Source: CAZFNU01 sp964520445 (GTDB taxonomy: Bacteria > Patescibacteriota > Minisyncoccia > UBA6257 > JAKLIH01). Taken from it: a stretch of DNA of 39,887 nt. The notes beneath the pieces were generated by a model. The model searched no databases. It was given only the letters and a program-made list of their open reading frames with translations, and had not been told where the DNA came from. The stretch lies in assembly GCA_964520445.1 (NCBI GenBank), contig CAZFNU010000002.1, forward strand, positions 1 to 39,887, written 5' to 3'. Shown piece by piece: positions 28,161 through 37,833 of this stretch (its first letter is position 1; every line of letters begins with the position of its first letter). Made by a program: the position numbers and the translations under genes.

Positions 28161-29405
28161 ATGGCACAAGCACAAACAGCTCCAACATCTTTTAAGGCAA
28201 AACCTAATATCAAAATTAAGATTATTGGTATTGGAGGTGGAGGGGGAAATATTTTAACCCGTATGTATAAACGTAAGGTAGATGGTATAGAATTTATTGC
28301 TTTAAATACTGATGTTCAGGCATTACATTTCACTAAGGCAGATAAAAAGATAGATATTGGGGCTACTTTAACACGTGGATTAGGAGCAGGGATGGATCCA
28401 GATATTGGTAAAAAGGCAGCTGAAGAAAGTATTCAAGAAATTGAAGAAGCTTTATCTGGAGCTGATTTGATTTTTATTACTTGTGGATTAGGAGGAGGAA
28501 CAGGATCAGGAGCAGCACCAGTAGTAGCAGAGCTAGCTAGAAAAACTAATGCTTTAATTATTGGAGTAGTTACAAAACCATTTTTCTTTGAAGGGAATAA
28601 AAGAATGGATATTGCTAATGAAGCTTGGAAGAAATTATATTCTAATGTTGATTCTTTAATTACAATTCATAATGATAGGATTTTTAATATTATAGATAAA
28701 GATACGCCGATTATAGAAGCTTTTAAACAGATAGATGAAATATTAAGACAGGGAGTACAAGGTATTGCTGATCTAATTAATTTCCCTGGATTAATCAATT
28801 TAGATTTCGCTAACTTACAAACTATTTTAACTAATGCTGGAGATTCAATTATTGGTATCGGAAGAGCTACAGGAAAAGATAGGGCAACTAAAGCTGCTAA
28901 GGCAGCTATCTCTTCTCCATTATTAAATTTAGCTATTGATGGATCAACAAGAATTTTATTTAATATTAGTGGACATAATGATTTAACTTTATCGGAAATT
29001 ACTGATGCAGCACGCTTGATTACTGAAACAGCTGATCCAGAAGCTAAAATTATTTTCGGAGCATCGTATGATGATGAATTAAAATCTGGAGAAGTTAAAA
29101 TTATTGTAATTGCCGGAGGATTTGGGAAACCAAAACCACCTCAAGAGGATTTATTTAGTTCAAATCCCTTACCTTCTATATTGTCTAAGCGTAATGAGGA
29201 GGAAGAGAAGGAAGAAAATATATTTTCTTTACCAAAATCATACGATTTTAAAGATGATAATGTAAAAAAACAGAAAAAAACATTTGAAGAAGAAAAAATA
29301 TCTGAGTCAAAAGAAAAAGTTATTACAGTTGACTTGACAAACGATAGTAAATGGGATGAAAAAGAGCTAGAAATACCCGCTTTTTTAAGAAAAAAGAAAC
29401 GATAA
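28161..29405 (+). CDS. ftsZ: Cell division protein FtsZ
   Basis: 414 residues. Tubulin-like GTPase that forms the Z ring. The N-terminal NIKIKIIGIGGGGGNILTRM, the T3 loop region, the tubulin signature GLGGGTGSGAAPVVAE (about 109-124), the synergy loop NFPGLINLDFANLQTIL and the C-terminal peptide EIPAFLRKKKR are all present. A disordered linker rich in Glu, Lys and Ser (about 330-395) joins the core to that peptide. Its sole Trp is TGG. ftsA lies just upstream; the mur/ftsQ genes that often precede the pair are absent. A strong terminator follows 32 bases after the stop. Confidence 0.97.
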   Translation: MAQAQTAPTSFKAKPNIKIKIIGIGGGGGNILTRMYKRKVDGIEFIALNTDVQALHFTKADKKIDIGATLTRGLGAGMDPDIGKKAAEESIQEIEEALSGADLIFITCGLGGGTGSGAAPVVAELARKTNALIIGVVTKPFFFEGNKRMDIANEAWKKLYSNVDSLITIHNDRIFNIIDKDTPIIEAFKQIDEILRQGVQGIADLINFPGLINLDFANLQTILTNAGDSIIGIGRATGKDRATKAAKAAISSPLLNLAIDGSTRILFNISGHNDLTLSEITDAARLITETADPEAKIIFGASYDDELKSGEVKIIVIAGGFGKPKPPQEDLFSSNPLPSILSKRNEEEEKEENIFSLPKSYDFKDDNVKKQKKTFEEEKISESKEKVITVDLTNDSKWDEKELEIPAFLRKKKR

Positions 29406-29424
29406 TTTAGTATTGTTGTCAATA

Positions 29425-29453
29425 TTGCTATTTTTTAAAACCTTTGATACAAT
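29425..29453 (+). promoter_or_regulatory. Promoter of nrdD-nrdG, inside the ftsZ terminator
   Basis: TTGCTA, 17-base spacer, TACAAT, with TGA before the -10. The -10 region is part of the first arm and loop of the terminator hairpin at 29437-29478. Predicted start near 29460, so the nrdD transcript keeps only the second arm of the hairpin. Confidence 0.55.
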
Positions 29454-29478
29454 AAAGGAACCTAGATCAAAGGTTTTT
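29437..29478 (+). terminator. Strong rho-independent terminator after ftsZ
   Basis: Twelve-base perfect stem AAAACCTTTGAT / ATCAAAGGTTTT with a 17-base loop, running into TTTTTCATTTTTT. It separates ftsZ from nrdD. Confidence 0.85.
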
Positions 29479-29511
29479 CATTTTTTATTTAAAAATCGCT
29501 AAAAAAACAAC

Positions 29512-32500
29512 ATGATAACACCTTCAAAAACTGTTATGGTAAGTAAAGCCAAAAAAACTAAGAGAAATCACATTACTTCTGTGAAAAATAGAGAAGGAAT
29601 AGTGGTAAAGTATGATACTTTACGTATTGAGGATGCAGTTTTTAAGGCTTTTTCTACTACGGATGAAGGTGGAAAGAAAGAAGCTAAAGAAATTTCAAAA
29701 AAAGTAACCTTTATTGTAAACCGTAGATTTAAAAAAGACGAAATTCCTACAGTTGAAGAAATTCAAGACATTGTAGAAGAAACTTTGATTTTGCAGGGCT
29801 ATGCAGAGACTGCCAGGAACTATATTTTATATCGAGAACAGAGAAGAAGAGTACGTGAGAATAAAATTACTAAAGAAGAAGCTATTGATTTAGTGGGAAA
29901 TTATTTGGAAACTTTAGATTGAGAGGTTAAAGAGAATAGTAATATGGAATATTCTCTGCAAGGATTAAATAATTATATTGCTAATAATATTACTAAGAAA
30001 TATTGATTAAATAAAATATATCCTAAAGAGATTAGGGAAGCTTCTAAGAATAATTTATTTCATATTCATGACTTAGGAACCCTTGGGGCCTATTGTTGTG
30101 GATGAGATTTGTACGATTTGTTATTAAAAGGATTTGGAGGAGTGAGAGATAAAATACAATCTAAACCAGCTAAACATTTTCGTACTGCTTTAGGACAGAT
30201 TGTAAACTATTTTTATACATTACAAGGAGAAGTAGCAGGAGCTCAAGCTTTTTCTAATTTTGATACTTTATTAGCTCCATTTATTAGGTATGATAATTTA
30301 AGTCCAAAAGAAATTAAGCAAGCTTTGCAGGAATTTTTATTTAACGTAAATGTTCCTACAAGAGTTGGATTTCAATGTTTGTCACAAGATACAGAAATTT
30401 TGACTAAAGAAGGATGGAAAGGGTATACTGAAGTTAAAAAGGGAGATACAATAAAAACTTTTAATTTAAAGACACAAAACATAGAGGAAAAAGAAGTTTC
30501 ACTCGTTTTTAAGAGAGAATATTCTGGAATTATGTATAATCTAAAAAATAGGATTCAGGATCAATTAATTTCTCCTAATCATAGGGTTGTAAGAAAGGTT
30601 TACAATCAAAAAAATAATGAATATGTTCTAGAGCCAATTGAGGAAGTTTTAAAATTAAAGTCGCCAGTTATTATACCGGTAGCAGCTAAGAATATAATAA
30701 AGGATATTAAAATTAGTGATGAACAGATCAAATTGATGGCTTGGATTATATCTGAAGGCTCTATAGAGCGCCCAGGAGCTAGCAGATGCTGTTATAGGGT
30801 GTCTATTTATCAGTCCAAGGTAAATAATAAGGCTAAATATGAAGAGATTATTAAACTTTTGAAACACTTCAAATTAGAATATTCGGAATATGGAGTATCT
30901 GCTTTAGGAGATGAAGTGACAAGAATGAGATTAAGCGCTGAAAGCTCTAAAAAAATACATCAATGATTCGGTACGAAAGAAGATGTTCATTTTGTTCCAG
31001 ATACTTTATGAAATATGAGTGAAAGACAATCAAGATTGTTTTTGGAAATATATTTAAAAGCTGACGGTTGAGAAGGGTGTAAAATTGGAACAACAGAACC
31101 AGAAATATTAAATGGACTACAGATACTGTGCACTAATGCTGGTTGAGGTTTTACTGTTTTAACAAGAAGACCTACTATTGGTACAAAAGATATTTTTGTA
31201 TTAAGAATTATTAAGCATCCGGAAACATATATCACGTCGATTAAGAAGGTTAATTATAAGGGGGTTATTTGGTCAGTTCATACTAGCAATGAAACAGTTA
31301 TTGCTCGAAGAAACGGAAAAGTATTTATTACTGGTAATACACCTTTTACAAATATTACTTTGGATTTAAAAGTTCCAGGACAGTATTTAAATATGCCAGT
31401 AGTTATTGGTGGACAGATGCAAAAAGAAACATATTCAGAATTTCAATCAGAGATGGATATATTGAATAAGATTTTATGTGAAGTATTTGAAGAAGGAGAT
31501 GCAACAGGAAGAGTATTTACTTTTCCAATTCCTACTTATAATATAACTAAGAATTTTGATTGAGATAATCCAAACCACGAAGGTATATGACAGATGACTG
31601 CAAAATATGGTATTCCTTACTTTTCGAATTTTATAAATTCTGATATGTCTCCAGATGATGCAAGATCTATGTGTTTAGTACCAGAGGAACAGATTATAGC
31701 TAAGATTGATGGTAAGATACAAAAAATAACCATAGGGGATTTAGTTAATAAGAATGTTTCTGTTTTTGATAATGAAGGTTGAGCAGAAAACGATAAGAAT
31801 ATCCAAGTAATGTCTTTAAACCCTGTTAGTTATAAGGTTGAATGGAGCAATGTTAAAAGATTTTTGCAAAAATTTGGGGATAAAATTTATAAAATTGAGA
31901 CAAATGACGGGAAGGTAATGAAAGTTTCAGGAGATCATTTAGTGGCTGTTTATACTCAAGATGGGATTGTTACTAAAAAGGCAAGAGAAATTAATGATGA
32001 GGATGTTTTATTAACGACTAGAAGTGGAGTAAACGTTTTGAATCAAAAAGATATAACTGTTGGTGATTGGAAAATTGATGAAGACATGGCTTATTTTATG
32101 GGGTTATTTGTTGCTGATGGAGTTTATTGTTATGATACTAGGAAAGAATATAGCTCTTATCAAAAAGCTAAGGGGATTCAAATTTCTTTCCATGATTGTG
32201 ATGTTAATTTGATGAGTAGAGTTAATTTAATTATTAAGAATAAGTTTAATAAAGAATTAAAGTTTATTAAAGATAAACGATGGAATCATGCCATTAATGG
32301 AGTATTTAACAATACTGAAGTTTCTCGTAAATTAGTAGAGATGGGGCTTAAGAAAAAAGGTGGGGTGCCAGAATTTATTTTTAATAGTTCTTATAATATT
32401 ATTAAATCTTTCTTGGATGGATTTTTTGCAGGGGATGGTTATAAGAAGGGGCAAGAAATTCATATTAATGATAAAGAATTGGCTAAAGATTTAGTTTTAT

Positions 32501-34947
32501 TATATACTTTGATAGGTGTACCAACAACTTATTCTGAAAGAAATAATTCTCAGGTTATAAGATTACAACATATACAGGGTAGAGGATCTGTCGGACAAAA
32601 TGTTATTGTTGATACCTTATATAATAGGGTGCCAAGATATATTGTCCAACATTCTAAAAATCAACCCTTCTATGATAAAACAGCTTTGGTATGTAAGGCT
32701 TCTATAGAAAAACATAATGCTTATACAGAAGAGTCATGAAAGATTTTAACTAGTGATATGGCTCTAGTTAAAGTTAGAGAGATTAATATTGAGGAGAAAC
32801 AAAATCAAGATTTTTATGATATTGAATTAGAGAAAAATCATTATTTTGTTCATTCTATGGGTAGTATTACTCATAATTGTTGCAGACTTCGTTTGGATAA
32901 TCGAGAATTATATAAAAGAGGAGGAGGTTTGTTCGGAGCTTCACCTAAGACTGGATGTTATGATGAACAGACAGAAATATTGACCGAAGATGGTTGAAAG
33001 TTTTTTAAGAATTTAACGAAGAAAGATACGGTATTCACTCTTACGGATAAAAACGTTATTGAGTTACATAAACCTAGAAAACTTTTTAAATATGATTATA
33101 ATGGCGAAATGTATCATTTTTTGACAAAGTCGATAGACTTATTGGTTACTCCTAATCATAGAATGATGGTAGATCATGGCACGAAAGAAATAAGAAAATT
33201 TGTAGAGGCACAAGATTTTCAATTTGAAAGTGATAGGATTCCCAAGCAATCTATTTGAAATGGGGAAGATAAAAAATGATTTATATTACCAGGTATAGAG
33301 TTTGTAAAATATGGGCGACAAGGAAGGACGGCATACAATGTATTACGAGATACTATTAAGATTAATATGGATAGCTGATTAAAGTTTTTTGGATTTTGGT
33401 TAGCTGAAGGGTGTACAGATAACGAAAAAATTGCTAAACGACATGGTTATAGAGTTGTAATTACACAAGTTAATGAGATTAAGAGAAGAGAAATCCAAGA
33501 AGTTTTAGACAAATTGCCTTTTAACTATAATTTAGAAAAGAATAATTTTGTAATTTGTAATAAACAACTGTGGACATATTTAAGAAAATTTGGTAATAAA
33601 CACCAAAAATGAGTTCCTAAAGAAATTAAGAATCTTGGCAAGAGACAATTAAAGATCTTGTTTGATTGGATGGTAAAAGGGGATGGGCACGTTAGAAAAA
33701 CTAATGGGCAGATAAATTATTGGACTTGTTCTGAAAACTTGGCAAACGATATGCAAGAAATAATTTTAAAATTAGGTTGATTAGGAACTTCGATAAAAAA
33801 ACAAAGTAAGGTTTCTCAAATAAAAGGAAGAGTTATTAATCCAGGAATCATTTTTGTTATAGGGGTACAGAAGGCACGACATTATCGTTTAAGAAAGAAT
33901 TGTTTACATAAAATTAATTATAAAGGGAAAGTTTATTGTTGTGAAGTCCCAAATCATACTGTTTTTGTTAGAAGAAATGGTAAAGTTATTTGATGTGGTA
34001 ATTCAATTGGTGTGGTAACGGTTAATTTACCTAATATTGCTTATAGGGCTAAAACGAGGAAGGAATTCTTTGATAAATTACGGGAAGCTATGGATTTAGC
34101 TAAAACTTCTTTGGAGATTAAGCGTAAAACCATTGAACAGTATACCAATCAAGGTCTTTATCCATATTGTCGATATTATTTACAAGATGTGAAGAAAATG
34201 AGAGGAGCTTATTGAGCTAATCATTTTTCTACTATTGGTTTGGTAGGTATGAATGAAGCCTGTTTGAATTTCTTAGGATGTTCTATCTCTGACAAAGAAG
34301 GAAAAACTTTTGCAGAAGAAGTACTTGATTTTATGAGAAATGTTATTGTTAAATATCAGCAAGAAGATGAAGGTAGTTTATATAACTTGGAAGCAACACC
34401 AGCAGAAGGTACTTCTTTCCGTTTAGCTCAAATTGATAAAAAATCATTCCCGGAAATTATTACTTCTGGTACTAAGGAAGCTCCTTATTATACGAATTCG
34501 TCACAATTACCAGTTGGGTTTACAGATGATTTATTCGAAGTATTAGATCATCAAGATACTCTACAAACCAAATATACTGGAGGAACAGTTGTACATGGAT
34601 TTATAGGGGAAGAAATTTATGATGCTATGTCTGTTAAGAATTTAATTAAGAATATATTTACTAGTTATCGTTTGCCATATATGACTATCACTCCTACTTT
34701 TAGTGTTTGTCCAACTCATGGGTATATAGCAGGAGAACATTTTATTTGTCCAAAGTGTGTAGTAGAACAAAGATGTGAGGTATATTCCCGAGTTGTTGGA
34801 TATTTACGTCCAGTACAGAACTGACATGTAGGGAAGCAAGAAGAGTTTAAACAAAGGCTTGAATTTAAATGAAATAAAGCAACAGATAGAATTAGTTTAA
34901 CTAAAGCTTTTAATAAAGCCAAAGTCAATACTAAAAATTTAAATTAG
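29512..34947 (+). CDS. nrdD: Anaerobic ribonucleoside-triphosphate reductase with three inteins
   Basis: 1811 residues as encoded; 739 after removal of three inteins (residues 289-609, 721-1122, 1149-1497). Class III reductase that makes deoxynucleotides from NTPs with a glycyl radical. An ATP-cone domain is at about 20-120 (VKYDTLRIEDAVFKAF). The catalytic barrel contains NNLFHIHDLG, NVPTRVGFQ/TPFTNITLDL, RSM/CCRLRLDN with the active-site cysteines, and KTG/SIGVVTVNLP; slashes mark intein sites. The C-terminus has the Cys4 zinc site (CPTHGY ... CPKC) and the radical loop YSRVVGYLRPVQNWHVGKQEEF. All eight extein Trp codons are TGA; the one at 34822 is the invariant W after the radical loop. 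Preceded by its own promoter and followed four bases later by its activase gene. Ends in TAG. Confidence 0.95.
30376..31338 (+). other. Intein 1 of NrdD
   Basis: 321 residues, from Cys1 after RVGFQ to Asn before +1 Thr of TPFTN. Block A CLSQDTEILTKEGW, block B QLISPNHRVV, endonuclease-like blocks C and E in a degenerate LAGLIDADG form (LMAWIISEGSI and FLEIYLKADGW), block F VNYKGVIWSVHTSN, block G KVFITGN. The penultimate residue is Gly instead of His and the +1 residue is Thr. Trp is coded by TGG three times and TGA four times. Confidence 0.9.
31672..32877 (+). other. Intein 2 of NrdD
   Basis: 402 residues, from Cys1 after ARSM to HN before +1 Cys of CCRLRLD. Block A CLVPEEQIIAKIDG, block B MKVSGDHLVAV, two good LAGLIDADG motifs (FMGLFVADGVY and FLDGFFAGDGY), block F QDFYDIELEKNHYFVHSMG and canonical G end ITHN. 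It is inserted exactly before the active-site cysteine pair. Five Trp: three TGG, two TGA. The best candidate here for a working homing endonuclease. Confidence 0.93.
32956..34002 (+). other. Intein 3 of NrdD
   Basis: 349 residues, from Cys1 after SPKTG to Asn before +1 Ser of SIGVVT. Block A CYDEQTEILTEDGW, block B LLVTPNHRMM, LAGLIDADG-like FFGFWLAEGCT and LFDWMVKGDGH, block G KVIWCGN with Gly as penultimate residue. Its ends closely resemble intein 1 (TEILT-DGWK; H/ETV-ARRNGKV---GN). Trp is TGG three times and TGA seven times. Confidence 0.9.
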
Positions 34948-34951
34948 TAAT

Positions 34952-35650
34952 ATGATTTTCGGAGGATTACAGCAGCTATCTTTGATAGACTATCCTGGTA
35001 AAATATGTGCTATCATATTTACTACTGGGTGTAATTTTCGATGTCATTTTTGCTATAACAAAGAAATAATATTACCAGAACTAATTAAGGAACATATAGA
35101 GATACCTAAAGAGGATATTTTAAATTTTTTGAAATCAAGATTGGGTAAGTTAGATGCAGTTTGTGTAACAGGGGGAGAGCCTACAATGCATTCAGATTTG
35201 AAATCTTTTTTGAAAGAAATTAAGGATTTAGGTTTTTTGGTTAAATTAGATACTAACGGGACTAATTCTTTAATGTTGGAAGAGATTTTAGACGAAAAAT
35301 TAGTTGATTATGTAGCTATGGATATTAAGGGCCCAATAACTGAAGAAGGGTATATGAAGGTTGTGGGTATACCAGTGTCTATAGCCGATATTAAAAAAAG
35401 CATTGAGTTGATTAAAGTAAAATGTTCTAATTATGAATTTAGGACTACAGTAGAGCCTTTATTAAAAGAGGAGGATATTATTTTAATAACTGAGTTTTTG
35501 AGTCCTGCTAAAAAATATTATTTACAGGAATTTAAGCCGGGCTATACTTTGGATGAAAAATATGCTAATATGAAAGGGTTAACGAAAGAAGAGTTAGAAA
35601 AGATAAAAGAGAAGATAAAAGATAAATTTGAACAAGTTCTCGTACGATAA
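34952..35650 (+). CDS. nrdG: Anaerobic ribonucleotide reductase activase (radical SAM)
   Basis: 232 residues. Radical SAM enzyme that makes the glycyl radical on NrdD. The iron-sulfur cluster motif CxxxCxxC is TTGCNFRCHFC with C27, C31 and C34; CVTGGEPTMHSDL supplies the SAM-binding GGE; VKLDTNGTN and VDYVAMDIKGP follow. It is longer than E. coli NrdG (154) and resembles the 'NrdG2'/YjjW-like activases (starting GGLQQLSLIDYPGKI) common in anaerobes. Four bases after nrdD. No TGA codons. Confidence 0.93.
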   Translation: MIFGGLQQLSLIDYPGKICAIIFTTGCNFRCHFCYNKEIILPELIKEHIEIPKEDILNFLKSRLGKLDAVCVTGGEPTMHSDLKSFLKEIKDLGFLVKLDTNGTNSLMLEEILDEKLVDYVAMDIKGPITEEGYMKVVGIPVSIADIKKSIELIKVKCSNYEFRTTVEPLLKEEDIILITEFLSPAKKYYLQEFKPGYTLDEKYANMKGLTKEELEKIKEKIKDKFEQVLVR

Positions 35651-35665
35651 AAATTATGTTATAGT
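35637..35665 (+). promoter_or_regulatory. Promoter of mfd (extended -10, weak -35)
   Basis: TATAGT preceded by TGT (extended -10), 17 bases after a poor -35 (TTCTCG). Predicted start near 35672. The leader then has a CCCC/GGGG hairpin (35674-35677 with 35692-35696). Confidence 0.45.
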
Positions 35666-35717
35666 GGCATTAACCCCATACTTTTTAGAAAGGGGGCATG
35701 TTTGATTTAAAGAAAAC

Positions 35718-37601
35718 ATGCAGAAAGTATATGTTGCTTCTAAAACACAGAGTTTTTGAAATAATAATACAATATTTTTAGAAGAAGGGCTAAAAATGAA
35801 ACAGTCAACATTATTACTTAAATTAAATGATTTAAATTATCAAAAAGTTGATCATGTTAAATTTCCCGGAGAATTTTCTCATAGGGGGTTTATTATTGAT
35901 ATTTATTCTCCATCTTTAGAAAAACCAATTAGAGTTGAATTTAGCGGGAACTATATCTTAAAAATTTCTTTTTTTGATATTTTAGAAAACGAGGATGAGT
36001 TTGAGAAAAAGAAAAATAGGTTATTAAAACATTTACCAGAATTAACTGGTTTAAAAATTTCTGATTTTGTGGTACATGTAGATCATGGGATTGGAATATT
36101 TAGGGGGTATAAAGAGGAGGAGGATAAAAAGTATTTTATTATAGAATACGCACCACCAGAAAATGGGAAACAGCCAGATATGTTATTTGTGCCATATGAT
36201 AAAGCAAATAAATTAAGTAAATATTATGGATTTGAAAATCCAAGTATTCATAGATTATCTACACAGACTTGATTTAATACGAAGAAAAAAGTTGAAGAAG
36301 ACGTCATTGCTTTTGCTAAAGAATTGTTAGAGTTGTATGCTAAAAAAGAAATTAGTCAAACAGAACCATTAGGTTCTGAGGATGAATTAGAAAGGGAATT
36401 AGATAATTCTTTTGAGTTTACTTTAACAGAGGATCAAGAAAGAGCTATTAATGATATTTATTCTGATTTAGAATCGGGTAAATTAATGGACAGATTGGTA
36501 TTGGGAGATGTAGGATTTGGGAAAACAGAAGTAGCGGTTAGAGCTGCTTTTAGAGTAGCTTTGCATAAAAAACAGGTAGTTTTATTAGCTCCCACTACAA
36601 TATTAGTAAAACAACACGAAGACGTGTTTAAGGGGAGATTAGAGGGGTTAGGACTCACCGTAGTATCGATGTCTAGGTTAAATAATTCTTTACAAGATAA
36701 AGAGGTATTGAAGAAAATCAAATCAGGGGAAGCGGATGTTATTATCGGTACCCATAGATTATTGAGTAAGGATGTAGAATTCAAAAATTTAGGAATGTTA
36801 ATTATTGACGAAGAACAAAGATTTGGTGTAAAGCAGAAAGAGAAGATTAGAGGGTTAAATGATAAAATTCATGTTTTAAGTTTATCAGCTACTCCAATAC
36901 CGCGTACTTTAAATATTGCTATGTCAGGATTTAAAAAAATGAGTATTATTGAAACAGCACCAGTAAATAGATTACCAATCCAAACATATATTTTACCTTA
37001 TAAAAAACAGATTGTTTTAGATGCTATTAAAAAAGAAATTGAAAGACAAGGTCAAGTTTTTTATATTCATAATAGAATAGCTAGTATTCAAAAAACTGTT
37101 ATGGATTTAAAGAAAACATTACCTAAATTAAAGATGGATTATTTGCACGGGAGAATGCCAGAACAAGCTATTTTACGGGTTATGAATAAGTTTAAGAATA
37201 GGGAGCTAGATATTTTGGTTTCCACTACTATTATTGAGAATGGGTTAGACTTATCTAATGTTAATACTCTGATTGTAGAAGATGCTACTAGATTAGGATT
37301 AGGAGAAGCATATCAATTACGAGGAAGAATTGGAAGAGGGGCAACTGAATCTTTTTCCTATTTCTTCTATCCAAAACATTTGATTGATAAATCCAAATTA
37401 AGATTAGAAGCATTAAAAGAAGCTAATTATTTAGGGGCTGGATATCAGATTGCTTTACGAGATTTAGAAATTAGAGGAGCTGGGAACATATTAGGTAAGG
37501 CTCAGTCAGGAAATATCAATAAAGTAGGGTATAACCTATACTGTCAGATGTTAAATGAGGCTATGAGTGGTAAGATTGACAATCAGGGGAATTTATGATA
37601 A
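35718..37601 (+). CDS. mfd: Short transcription-repair coupling factor Mfd
   Basis: 627 residues against about 1150 in usual Mfd. It keeps the end of the UvrB-like part (FPGEFSHRGFIIDIYSP, RVEFSGNYILKISFFD), the CarD-like RNA polymerase interaction domain (FVVHVDHGIGIFRGY, DMLFVPYDKANKLSKY) and a complete RecG-like translocase: Walker A GDVGFGKTEVAVRA, DEEQ in LIIDEEQRFGVKQKE, SATPIPRTL, STTIIENGLD and QLRGRIGR. The N-terminal lesion-recognition-like domains and the C-terminal UvrA-blocking domain are missing. Start: ATG 35718 and 35796 are in one frame if the TGA at 35757 is sense; I take the first. TGA at 36270 is the conserved Trp before K-K (TQTWFNTKKK), and the last codon (37596) is TGA before TAA. 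Its 3' end overlaps the next promoter. Confidence 0.88.
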
Positions 37602-37604
37602 TAT
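37576..37604 (+). promoter_or_regulatory. Promoter of secE-nusG-rplK, inside the 3' end of mfd
   Basis: TTGACA, 17-base spacer, TAATAT, with TGA before the -10. The extended -10 TGA is the last sense codon (Trp) of mfd and the TAA stop forms the start of the -10. Predicted start near 37611; secE ATG at 37642. Confidence 0.7.
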
Positions 37605-37641
37605 CTAAAATGTATAGATAAACCTATAAAATTAGTACAAT

Positions 37642-37827
37642 ATGAAAGGTATTAAGACTTTTTTTCAAGAGTCGTTTTTAGAGCTTAAAAAGGTACATTG
37701 ACCAACAGCTAAAGAAGCTAAAAAATTAACTGTTGCAGTTTTGATTTTAGCTGCCTTTTTTGGTATCATTTTAGCTTTAATGGACTTTGGGTTAGGTAGA
37801 TTAATTTATCCAATAATTATTAAGTAA
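37642..37827 (+). CDS. secE: Preprotein translocase subunit SecE
   Basis: 61 residues, the length of a minimal SecE. FLELKKVHWPTAKEAKKLT is the conserved amphipathic helix, with the invariant Trp of 'kV-WP' encoded by TGA at 37699; one membrane segment follows (about 33-55). With SecY and SecG it forms the export channel. Six bases upstream of nusG as in most bacteria. It is invisible if TGA is read as a stop. Confidence 0.93.
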
Positions 37828-37833
37828 ATATAT

